Origin: Coriobacteriia bacterium
Lineage (GTDB): Bacteria; Actinomycetota; Coriobacteriia; Coriobacteriales; UBA8131
Reading direction: 5' to 3'
Length of the DNA stretch: 7,913 bases
NCBI GenBank assembly: GCA_009781535.1
Contig: WQXX01000046.1
Location: forward strand, 1 to 7,913
The notes below the pieces were generated by a model that was not told the origin of the DNA, did not search any database, and saw nothing but the letters and a program-made list of their open reading frames with translations. The first letter of the stretch is position 1. Each line of letters opens with the position of its first letter. Below, in pieces: positions 1-6,222 of the stretch. The position numbers were made by a program, and so were the translations under genes.

Positions 1-47
1 CAAATCGCATTATTACCAATACGCAATCGCACGCATCATAACACCTT

Positions 48-73
48 TGTTATAATCATAGAGATACTATAAT
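48..73 (+). promoter_or_regulatory. Promoter region of the Asp23-fakA-recG unit
   Basis: An extended -10 element, TGTTATAAT, lies at 48-56 (TG, one base, then a perfect TATAAT at 51-56). It would start transcription near 63 and needs no good -35; none is visible at the usual distance. A second perfect TATAAT is at 68-73, with a weak -35-like TTGTTA at 47-52 (15-bp spacer), giving a start near 80. Either would give a leader of about 75-90 nt before the ATG at 154. Assignment is by consensus only; no start site has been measured. Confidence 0.6.
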
Positions 74-78
74 GTTTG

Positions 79-98
79 AATGAGCCGTTTGGCTTATT
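79..98 (+). other. Small leader hairpin
   Basis: AATGAGCC at 79-86 pairs with GGCTTATT at 91-98 around a GTTT loop, an 8-bp stem with one G-U pair. No run of T follows, so it is not an intrinsic terminator. It would sit at or near the 5' end of a transcript started from the TATAAT at 68-73. A 5' stem-loop can stabilise mRNA, but here that role is only a guess. Confidence 0.3.
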
Positions 99-153
99 AA
101 GCGATGTTCCAATGACCGTTTGAGCATTTTGATCAATAGCTTTGGAGGTAGGC

Positions 154-519
154 ATGTCTTTGAATACTGGCACTACCGTAGGTGGCTTTCTGACGATAAC
201 CGATGGTGTTATCGCCGATTTGATTGGTTACGCAGCGTTTGAGACCTTTGGGGTCGTCGGCATGGCAGCGCCGAGTTTTTCTGACGGCTTTGCCAAGCTG
301 CTTCCGGCGCGCGCACTCCGGCGAGGCGTTACCGTCGAAAAGGACGATGCGGGTCTTCTCATAGACCTGTATATCATCATTGAACACGGCGTCAATCTTG
401 CGACGGTCTCTCAAAACCTGATCGACCGTGTACGTTTTGTGATCGAGAACTATACAAACCAGAAAATCTCTAACATCTCGGTACACGTCCAAGGTGTGCG
501 TGTATCGAGGGAAAAGTAA
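154..519 (+). CDS. Asp23/Gls24-family envelope-stress protein (YloU-like)
   Basis: A 121-aa protein of the Asp23/Gls24 family (DUF322), a family of small cytoplasmic proteins, some associated with the membrane or envelope stress; the biochemical role of this type is not established. The family pattern covers most of the chain: a glycine-rich segment with FETFGVVGMA near residues 30-40, then 'GVTVEKDDAGLLIDLYIII' and 'HGVNL', and a C-terminal half with 'SQNLIDRVRFVIENYT' and 'ISVHVQGV'. No signal peptide or membrane segment is seen. The start is the ATG at 154 because GGAGG at 144-148 stands 5 nt before it; an in-frame TTG at 142 would place the start upstream of that site. It is followed after 104 nt by the FakA-type gene, as yloU is followed by yloV in Bacillus. 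Family is clear, function is not. Confidence 0.9.
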   Translation: MSLNTGTTVGGFLTITDGVIADLIGYAAFETFGVVGMAAPSFSDGFAKLLPARALRRGVTVEKDDAGLLIDLYIIIEHGVNLATVSQNLIDRVRFVIENYTNQKISNISVHVQGVRVSREK

Positions 520-607
520 AGGTACATTATTTGTCTATGGCTTGATTACGTACGGTAACACCCCATGAATCGCCCAATTCAACGGCTACCAGAACACGCA
601 ATGACAA

Positions 608-611
608 GGAG
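608..611 (+). promoter_or_regulatory. Ribosome binding site of fakA, unusually distant
   Basis: The core GGAG at 608-611 (within AAGGAGAA at 606-613) is 12 nt from the ATG at 624, longer than the usual 5-9 nt. No other start codon in this frame fits closer. The ATG also overlaps the TGA of a 20-codon reading frame (565-627), so terminating ribosomes could help initiation, if that frame is translated. Confidence 0.55.
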
Positions 612-623
612 AACCTTTTTATC

Positions 624-2273
624 ATGACTTCTAACGATTACATTAGGTATATCATCTCAGCCGCTCAAGCTTTGTTTGACCGGAAAGAGGAAGTGAACCG
701 TCTCAATGTATTCCCTGTACCTGACGGAGATACTGGCACGAATATGTCTCTCACCCTCGAGACCGTCATACAGGAGCTTATAGCGCTTGGGGATAGTCCC
801 TCTTTCTCTGAGATACGCAAGGCTATCACACACGGTTCGCTCATGGGAGCGCGAGGAAACTCGGGCGTTATCACCTCCCAGATCCTCCGCGGTCTTTGCG
901 AAGGTATTGCCCAGGTCGAGGATGATCCATCCCTGGACACGCCTTACATAATCAGCGCGCTTAATCGTGCTGTTGAGGTCGCCTTTAGCGCCGTACGCAA
1001 ACCAGTAGAGGGGACTATTCTCACCGTCCTTCGCGATGTGCGCGACGCAGCTGTCCAAGCAGCCGATAGCGGCCTGGATTATCGTTCATCCCTTCTTATG
1101 ATCTCTGATGAGGCCTTTGCGTCGGTACGACGCACTCCTGAGCTTCTTCCTGTCCTCAAAGAGAACAACGTTGTTGATGCAGGTGGTTTTGGGCTTGCCA
1201 TACTTGTCAAAGGGTATGTTGATGCAGTCATGGGTTTTGCAACCGTCATACCTCAAGCAGACATGCTCACACAGGCTGCGCCAAAGGTGTCTATCGAGCA
1301 AATCAATGATTGGGACGACAGCGAGTTTTTGTATTGCACCGAGTTCCTGCTCTTAAGCGATGCTATCGACGTAGACGATACCCTCACATTCCTGAGCAGC
1401 TTGGGCGATTGCGAGCTGTTAGTTGGCTCTTGCCCCAACTACAAGGTCCACGTTCATACGAATGATCCTGGTGCAGTGCTTTCCTATATGACCGAACGTG
1501 GCCAGGTTTCTGAGGTCCATATCCACAATATGAAGATCCAGACAGGGCAGCGAAGCGATCAGTTACGAACTGAGTCGACCAACCAAGGCGCCTCAAAAAG
1601 CGCCTCACAGCCACCCAAACCCATAGGAATCGTCGCGGTGTGTGCAGGAGAGGGCACCCGAAAGATTCTGGAATCGGCAGGGGTCGATTTAGTCGTCCAC
1701 GGTGGGCAGACGATGAATCCCTCGACAAAGGATTTCGTGGACGCTATCGCAGCCATCAATGCCGAGCAGATCATCATCTTCCCTAACAATAAGAATATTA
1801 TCCTCGCGGCAACTGCTGCTACCGAAATCGCAGATAAGAAAGCTTTTGTTGTTCCTACGATAAGCGTTCCTCAGTCGTTTGCAGCTCTGTTCGTCATTGA
1901 TTTGAGCGAAGGGGTCGAACGCAACCTCGAGCTTATCAATGAGACCATCAAACACGTGAAATGTGGCGAGATAACAACAGCGATCAAGGACGCGAAAGCC
2001 GCCGATGGTTCTTCTATCAAGAAAGGCGACGTCATAGGTATTGCAAACGGCTCAATCGATGTAATAGGAAGCAACTTGACGGAGGTCGCACTTGAGCTTA
2101 TCGGTATCATCGCACAGGACGCCGATATCCTGACGATACTTGCCGGCGAAGACCTTGACCAGGAGTCATTTGACGACCTTATTGCCTCCATTGAGGAAGC
2201 CTATCCGGACTTAGAGATCGATGCTCAACGAGGTGAGCAGCCCCTCTATCCAATCGTCATGGCTGCTGAATAA
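624..2273 (+). CDS. fakA: Fatty acid kinase catalytic subunit FakA / DAK2 domain protein (YloV-like)
   Basis: A 549-aa protein with the full three-part FakA architecture. The N-terminal DhaL-like (DAK2) kinase domain covers about residues 1-200 and contains the metal/nucleotide motif LNVFPVPDGDTGTNM (residues 27-41; Asp34 and Asp36) and HGSLMGARGNSG (70-81). The middle domain has YCTEF (Cys238) and KVHVHT (His276, His278), matching the Cys/His set that holds zinc in Staphylococcus FakA. A polar Ser/Gln/Pro linker (about 308-333) leads to the C-terminal domain with GGQTMNPST (360-368) and 'FPNNKNI'. In the known system FakA phosphorylates exogenous fatty acids presented by a FakB protein, giving acyl-phosphate for phospholipid synthesis in the cytoplasm. 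No fakB is in this window, so the partner must be encoded elsewhere. Length and motifs are normal. Its 3' end may overlap recG by 53 nt. Confidence 0.9.
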   Translation: MTSNDYIRYIISAAQALFDRKEEVNRLNVFPVPDGDTGTNMSLTLETVIQELIALGDSPSFSEIRKAITHGSLMGARGNSGVITSQILRGLCEGIAQVEDDPSLDTPYIISALNRAVEVAFSAVRKPVEGTILTVLRDVRDAAVQAADSGLDYRSSLLMISDEAFASVRRTPELLPVLKENNVVDAGGFGLAILVKGYVDAVMGFATVIPQADMLTQAAPKVSIEQINDWDDSEFLYCTEFLLLSDAIDVDDTLTFLSSLGDCELLVGSCPNYKVHVHTNDPGAVLSYMTERGQVSEVHIHNMKIQTGQRSDQLRTESTNQGASKSASQPPKPIGIVAVCAGEGTRKILESAGVDLVVHGGQTMNPSTKDFVDAIAAINAEQIIIFPNNKNIILAATAATEIADKKAFVVPTISVPQSFAALFVIDLSEGVERNLELINETIKHVKCGEITTAIKDAKAADGSSIKKGDVIGIANGSIDVIGSNLTEVALELIGIIAQDADILTILAGEDLDQESFDDLIASIEEAYPDLEIDAQRGEQPLYPIVMAAE

Positions 2274-4509
2274 TCTGCCTATGACGCCAGCGGACGCAGA
2301 CATCGCGAGGCGTATCAGCCAGACTTCCTGTTTTGATGACTTAGTTGAGTCACTCACTTTTGCGCGAGGAAAACGTCTTGCCGCCCTTCATGATCTCGGC
2401 ATTACGACAATACGCGACCTGCTCCATCATTATCCCTTTCGGTATGACGATTTCTCCAAGGTACAATCTATTCGCAGCGCTTCTGTGGGGGCGCGTATAA
2501 GCGTCTTCGGACGTATCGATGAAGTCAAGGTCAAGCAACCGCGTCGTAACCTTAAGCTTATCGAAGTATCCGTCTTTGACGGAAGCGCCGTCCTTTATGC
2601 CACATGGTTCAACCAGCCCTGGCTTTCCAAAATCCTCATCCCCGGTGCAGCTGTATTCCTTCTCGGTACAATCGAACATTCCTTTGGTTATAAGAGAATG
2701 ACGAATCCTTTATGCACCGTCATTGACGGCAATGAGGAGGATATGGAAGGAAAAACCTCGCCAAACTCAGAGTTGCTGGCAGCATCCATCCTTCCGGTCT
2801 ATCATGCGAATGCCGGAATATCTACCGCATGGATAGCGCGTATCGCCAAGACAGCCCTCTTGCGTGTCCCTGCCGTTTATGACCCTCTTACACCAAGCCT
2901 TCGCGCCTCGCTCGGTTTAATACCTTTGGCAGGCGCCTTGCGCGAGATACATCAGCCTTCTTCTTTATTGGCACGAAGCGAGGCGCGGCGACGGCTGGCC
3001 TTTGACGAGGTGTTCTATCAAATGCTGTATCTCAAACACCAGCGCCGAATGTCGCGACAAAACTCAAGCCCGTACATACATATGAGCGACGACGCCTCGC
3101 TTAAGCTTATCACCAGCTTATTGCCTTTTAGCTTGCGTCCCGATCAAAAGGACGCCGTACAGGAGATCCTTTCTGATATGAACCGTGAGCAAGTCATGGA
3201 CCGCCTTTTACTCGGTGACGTCGCCTCAGGCAAGACCATCGTTGCCGCACATGCTCTTGCTGCTGTCCACGATTCAGGATTCCAGGCGGCCATGATGGCG
3301 CCAACCGAAGTGCTCGTGCAACAATACGCTTTAAAGCTTGGCCCCTTGTTTGACAAACTCGGTATCCCCTGGGCACAGCTTACCTCATCTATCTCCTCAC
3401 AATCCCGCAAGGATCTGCTCAGCAGGCTTACTGCTGGACAGATAACGGTACTCTTTGGCACACATGCGCTTATCGAGCCTGACGTCGTCTTTAAGAACCT
3501 CTCGCTCATTGTTATTGACGAACAGCACCGTTTTGGCGTCGACCAACGTGCGACTCTGCGCAAAAAGAGCCCTGGCTGCGACGCTCTCATGATGACGGCA
3601 ACCCCCATCCCTCGTTCATTAGCCCTGGTGTTGTACGGCGATCTTTCGCCAACATACCTGACAAAACGTCATCAGACGTCGATAACAACAACCAAGGTTT
3701 TGCATAGTAGACTCAAAGGGGAGGGCTATGATGCGATCCGTGATGCGTTAGCTGACGGTCATCAAGCTTATGTCATCTGCCCTTTGATCGCGCCACAGTC
3801 TGACATGTCTGAAAACGACGACGACCTGAGGAGCGAAGAAGAGGCCTCGCTCATCGACCTGTTTACCAATCTTGACTGCATAGACGACACAGAAGCCGTC
3901 CATGCTGCCGAACGTGAGGCCCAGTACCTTCAGTACAGCGTGTTTCCACAGCATAAAATCGGCCTTCTGACAGGTCGCATGCCTGCTTATGAGAAGCGTG
4001 GCGTCATGGATCGCTTTAGAGCTGGTGAGATAGATGTGCTTGTCTCGACGACTGTTGTCGAGGTAGGGGTTGATGTGCCTAATGCCACCGTCATGATTAT
4101 CGAAGACGCCGATCGTTTTGGCATCTCCCAGTTACATCAGCTGAGGGGACGTATCGGTCGTGGGCAATGGGACTCAAAGCTTTTTCTGGTCACTCGTTCG
4201 AATAACGACGAGACCCGTCAGCGCCTTAAGCTGCTGGAGTCTTTATCTGACGGTTTTGAGCTTGCCAATGCCGATCTTCGCATGAGAAAAGAAGGGGACG
4301 TCTTAGGCAGCCGCCAACATGGCGCCGCGACAATCAAACTCACAAAAATCCTTGAGGATGCCGATCTCATCGCAGCGGCTCATAAAGAGGCGAATACCAT
4401 CCTTGACACTGATCCCACACTCAGCGCCCCCGAGCATGCCTTTTTAATGCACGAACTGAGACAGCGGATTCCTTTGTATCATCAAGCAGAGGGTGTACAG
4501 AATCGATGA
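2221..4509 (+). CDS. recG: ATP-dependent DNA helicase RecG
   Basis: RecG is a superfamily 2 helicase that remodels stalled replication forks and Holliday junctions. From the ATG at 2221 the protein is 762 aa, against 693 in E. coli. It shows the start of the wedge domain 'LGITTIRDLLHHYPFRY', an OB-fold region (about 70-200), Walker A GDVASGKT (332-339; usually GDVGSGKT), MAPTE, the DEQH box (433-436), TATPIPR (459-465), 'STTVVEVGVDVPNATVM', QLHQLRGRIGRG ending at residue 648, and the C-terminal RecG motif DLRMRKEGDVLGSRQHG (685-701). An acidic segment at 526-557 is absent from typical RecG. The start is uncertain. ATG 2221 overlaps fakA by 53 nt and has only a weak GAG site 4 nt upstream. ATG 2281, 7 nt after the fakA stop, has no Shine-Dalgarno site and would give 742 aa by translational coupling. 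Function is certain, the first 20 residues are not. Confidence 0.95.
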   Translation: MLNEVSSPSIQSSWLLNNLPMTPADADIARRISQTSCFDDLVESLTFARGKRLAALHDLGITTIRDLLHHYPFRYDDFSKVQSIRSASVGARISVFGRIDEVKVKQPRRNLKLIEVSVFDGSAVLYATWFNQPWLSKILIPGAAVFLLGTIEHSFGYKRMTNPLCTVIDGNEEDMEGKTSPNSELLAASILPVYHANAGISTAWIARIAKTALLRVPAVYDPLTPSLRASLGLIPLAGALREIHQPSSLLARSEARRRLAFDEVFYQMLYLKHQRRMSRQNSSPYIHMSDDASLKLITSLLPFSLRPDQKDAVQEILSDMNREQVMDRLLLGDVASGKTIVAAHALAAVHDSGFQAAMMAPTEVLVQQYALKLGPLFDKLGIPWAQLTSSISSQSRKDLLSRLTAGQITVLFGTHALIEPDVVFKNLSLIVIDEQHRFGVDQRATLRKKSPGCDALMMTATPIPRSLALVLYGDLSPTYLTKRHQTSITTTKVLHSRLKGEGYDAIRDALADGHQAYVICPLIAPQSDMSENDDDLRSEEEASLIDLFTNLDCIDDTEAVHAAEREAQYLQYSVFPQHKIGLLTGRMPAYEKRGVMDRFRAGEIDVLVSTTVVEVGVDVPNATVMIIEDADRFGISQLHQLRGRIGRGQWDSKLFLVTRSNNDETRQRLKLLESLSDGFELANADLRMRKEGDVLGSRQHGAATIKLTKILEDADLIAAAHKEANTILDTDPTLSAPEHAFLMHELRQRIPLYHQAEGVQNR

Positions 4510-4561
4510 ACATTGAAGCAAATGTAGTGATTGTCCATCCGCCTTCCTCTGGGGGTGATTC

Positions 4562-5185
4562 ATGCGCATAATCTCCGGCGCATATAAGGGACGTTTGATA
4601 CAAGCCCTCCCAACGAATGCCACTCGCCCTACGACCGACCGGGTACGGGAGGCATGGGCCAGCACGACAGAAAACCTTCTTACTTCGGGTTTTGATGGCT
4701 GTGTTGTGCTTGACGCCTTTGCGGGAAGCGGGGCTTTGGGTATAGAGGCTTTGTCGCGAGGAGCAGCCCGCGTTGTGTTTTGCGAGAAAAGCGCCGCCGC
4801 TTTTTCTGTACTGCGCGAAAATACCGCTGCACTCGGATTGTCAGATTCTTTATGTGTCAAACTCGTTCATGCCGATACGCTTAAACTGAATACCCTTTCT
4901 TCACTAAGCCATTTCGGCCCTTTTGACCTACTTGTACTTGACCCGCCTTATTCCCTCTCAACCATCGCAGTAGCCCGTGTCCTTTCTGCCTTGTCGTCAG
5001 GCGGTGCTTTGTCTGCGGGTTGTATCATCAGTTATGAACAGGCGCGACCGAATCGTTTAGATGAAACCTCCCTCATTTCATGGCTGCAACGTATCCCATG
5101 CCCTCCCCACACTTCGTTTATACTTGAGGCACGTAAGACCTATGGCACTGTTGCACTCGATTATCTACGTTTTGACGCCGGTTGA
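4562..5185 (+). CDS. rsmD: 16S rRNA (guanine(966)-N(2))-methyltransferase RsmD
   Basis: A 207-aa AdoMet-dependent methyltransferase that modifies N2 of G966 in 16S rRNA of the assembling small subunit. The N-terminus MRIISGAYKGR, followed by TRPTTDRVREAW (21-32), is the RsmD signature. The AdoMet motif I is VLDAFAGSGALGIEAL (Asp51, Gly55, Gly57), the acidic ribose-binding position is in 'FCEKS', and the catalytic DPPY is at residues 127-130. The C-terminal 'YGTVALDYLR' also fits. The ATG at 4562 is preceded by GGGGGTGA at 4551-4558, one mismatch from an ideal site. The gene lies 52 nt after recG and 51 nt before coaD; rsmD-coaD is a common pairing. Length is normal and nothing is broken. Confidence 0.95.
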   Translation: MRIISGAYKGRLIQALPTNATRPTTDRVREAWASTTENLLTSGFDGCVVLDAFAGSGALGIEALSRGAARVVFCEKSAAAFSVLRENTAALGLSDSLCVKLVHADTLKLNTLSSLSHFGPFDLLVLDPPYSLSTIAVARVLSALSSGGALSAGCIISYEQARPNRLDETSLISWLQRIPCPPHTSFILEARKTYGTVALDYLRFDAG

Positions 5186-5236
5186 TAACAGCCGAATGCA
5201 TATCAGCTTATGAGTACGATTTGAAAGGAAACGCGC

Positions 5237-5722
5237 ATGGCAAAAGCACTTATTCCCGGCACCTATGACCCAGTGACCTATGGACATCTTGATATCATCG
5301 TGCGTGCATCCCAGATCTTTGATACGATCGTTGTCGGCGTTGCAGCCTCACCCAACAAGAATGGGCGTGGCCCTCTGTTTTCGCTTGATGAGCGTGTTGC
5401 CTTCATCCAGCAGGCAACGGCGCATCTCGGCAATGTCTCTGTTTTGCCCTTCGACAAGTTGCTCGTTGATTTCGCGCTTGACATCGGTGCGCAGGCAATC
5501 GTTAAAGGCTTGCGTGTGGTCACGGATTTTGAGAGCGAATTCCAGCAGGCGTCGGTTAATTACCATCTCAAACCAAACCTTGAGACGCTTTTTATCATGT
5601 CGACAGCTGCCAATATGTACCTGTCCTCTTCTATGGTCAAGGAAGTCGCCGCACTCCACGGTTCAGTTGCAGACTGGGTGCCTCCGCAAGTCGAAGCAGC
5701 CCTTCGCGCTCAGTTTTCCTGA
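5237..5722 (+). CDS. coaD: Phosphopantetheine adenylyltransferase CoaD
   Basis: A 161-aa cytoplasmic nucleotidyltransferase that joins 4'-phosphopantetheine and ATP to give dephospho-CoA, the penultimate step of CoA synthesis. It starts with the nucleotide-binding loop PGTYDPVTYGH (7-17; Thr14, Gly16 and His17 of the T-x-G-H motif). It then has 'SPNKNG', KGLRVVTDFESE (90-101) and the C-terminal ATP-binding YLSSSMVKE (128-136), the counterpart of ISSTxxKE. Length equals the family norm. AAAGGA ends 7 nt before the ATG at 5237. It is the last recognisable gene of the fakA-recG-rsmD unit. CoA supply and fatty-acid activation in one unit make biochemical sense, but a functional link is inference. 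Confidence 0.96.
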   Translation: MAKALIPGTYDPVTYGHLDIIVRASQIFDTIVVGVAASPNKNGRGPLFSLDERVAFIQQATAHLGNVSVLPFDKLLVDFALDIGAQAIVKGLRVVTDFESEFQQASVNYHLKPNLETLFIMSTAANMYLSSSMVKEVAALHGSVADWVPPQVEAALRAQFS

Positions 5723-5733
5723 TTCTGTCGATT

Positions 5734-5759
5734 GTTTCTTGGGGCAAACCAAGGGAAAC
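5734..5759 (+). other. Hairpin after coaD, without a U tract
   Basis: GTTTC (5734-5738) with TTGG (5739-5742) pairs with CCAA (5749-5752) and GAAAC (5755-5759), leaving a GG bulge and a six-base loop: 9 bp in total. An A-rich stretch follows on the + strand, so it is not an intrinsic terminator in that direction. It may mark the end of the coaD transcript by another route, or mean nothing. The rest of 5723-5961 holds the cold-shock promoter and leader described separately. Confidence 0.3.
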
Positions 5760-5833
5760 TTCAAAAAATGCCAAAAAGAAGCACAAAAACGCGTGCGAAA
5801 GGTAGTCGAATAAACTGTAATCATAATTGGCAC

Positions 5834-5868
5834 TTTTCATCGACGCAATATGTGGTATCCTATTGCGT
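5834..5868 (+). promoter_or_regulatory. Promoter of the cold-shock gene with overlapping inverted repeat
   Basis: An extended -10, TGGTATCCT, is at 5853-5861, with TTTTCA at 5834-5839 as a weak -35 (16-bp spacer), predicting a start near 5868. A TTGGCA at 5827-5832 is a better -35 by itself but pairs only with a poor TATGTG at 5849-5854. The -10 lies between the arms of a perfect 8-bp inverted repeat, ACGCAATA (5843-5850) and TATTGCGT (5861-5868), ten bases apart. That geometry would suit a dimeric repressor. Confidence 0.5.
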
Positions 5869-5961
5869 GCGGGCATATGCCTGCAGAGGGTTCGCGATGC
5901 ATTAAACGTGGCCGTGTATGTGTCGTTAGTGTGTGCCGGTATGGCAGAAAGAAAGGCTAAA
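5868..5961 (+). promoter_or_regulatory. Structured 5' leader of the cold-shock mRNA
   Basis: If transcription starts near 5868 the untranslated leader is about 94 nt, in keeping with the long leaders of many cspA-type mRNAs. It would open with TGCGGGCATATGCCTGCA (5868-5885), a near-perfect dyad that can fold into a 7-bp hairpin with an ATAT loop and one G-U pair. AAAGG at 5952-5956 is the ribosome binding site. Whether the leader refolds with temperature cannot be judged by eye. Confidence 0.4.
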
Positions 5962-6165
5962 ATGGCTGAAGGCAAGGTAAAGTGGTTCAACCCGGATAAA
6001 GGCTACGGCTTTATATCTCGTGATGATGGCGATGATCTTTTCGTTCATTATTCTGAGATTCAAGTCGAAGGCTTTAAGACCCTCGAAGAGGATGCTCTGG
6101 TGGAATTTGATATCACAACCGGACAGAATGGAAAGCTTCAAGCAAGCAACGTCCGTAAACTCTAA
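5962..6165 (+). CDS. csp: Cold-shock domain protein (CspA family)
   Basis: A 67-aa single cold-shock domain, an OB-fold that binds single-stranded RNA and DNA and acts as an RNA chaperone. It shows EGKVKWFN (3-10; Trp8 and Phe9), RNP1 KGYGFI (13-18), RNP2 LFVHY (26-30; Phe27 and His29, with Tyr where Phe is usual), and the C-terminal 'GKLQASNV'. Length is exactly that of the family. The ATG at 5962 is chosen because AAAGG at 5952-5956 sits 5 nt upstream and the protein then begins at the usual domain edge. An in-frame ATG at 5941 would add seven residues but would place this site inside the gene. It has its own promoter and terminator, so it is probably monocistronic. Which Csp paralogue it is, and whether it is cold-induced, cannot be told. 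Confidence 0.96.
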   Translation: MAEGKVKWFNPDKGYGFISRDDGDDLFVHYSEIQVEGFKTLEEDALVEFDITTGQNGKLQASNVRKL

Positions 6166-6184
6166 ATGTGTAACAGAACACCTT

Positions 6185-6222
6185 AATAAAAGCGGCTCGG
6201 TACTTGAGCCGCTTTTATTTTT
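6185..6222 (+). terminator. Rho-independent terminator after the cold-shock gene
   Basis: AATAAAAGCGGCTC at 6185-6198 is perfectly complementary to GAGCCGCTTTTATT at 6206-6219, a 14-bp stem with a 7-nt loop, running into a T-rich end (6213-6222). The A-run on the left arm makes it usable on the - strand too. It stands 19 nt after the stop codon at 6165. Confidence 0.95.

Noticed and set aside
3..31. Direct repeat AATCGCA at 3-9 and 25-31
   Set aside because: Seven bases repeated once is too little to call a site without comparison to other genomes.
133..492. - strand frame opposite the Asp23-like gene, and similar - strand frames opposite fakA, recG, rsmD, coaD, queH and queA
   Set aside because: All lie antisense to well-supported genes, show no recognisable motifs and have no ribosome binding sites that I could see.
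546..558. Near-palindrome TTACGTACGGTAA before fakA
   Set aside because: Short, with an offset centre and no link to a promoter; expected by chance.
542..570. Possible promoter before fakA (TTGATT and ATGAAT, 17 bp apart)
   Set aside because: The -10 candidate lacks the key T and A at its first two positions, and no other -10 fits.
5734..5759. Intrinsic terminator for the coaD operon
   Set aside because: The hairpin has a bulge and is followed by A-rich, not T-rich, sequence on the + strand.
5280..5813. 177-codon + strand frame overlapping coaD
   Set aside because: It is a shifted-frame shadow of coaD, Ser/Arg/Leu-rich with no family motif, and coaD is beyond doubt.
5827..6165. 112-codon version of the cold-shock gene starting at a TTG
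   Set aside because: The added 45 residues match nothing, the TTG is part of the promoter region, and a proper ribosome binding site precedes ATG 5962.
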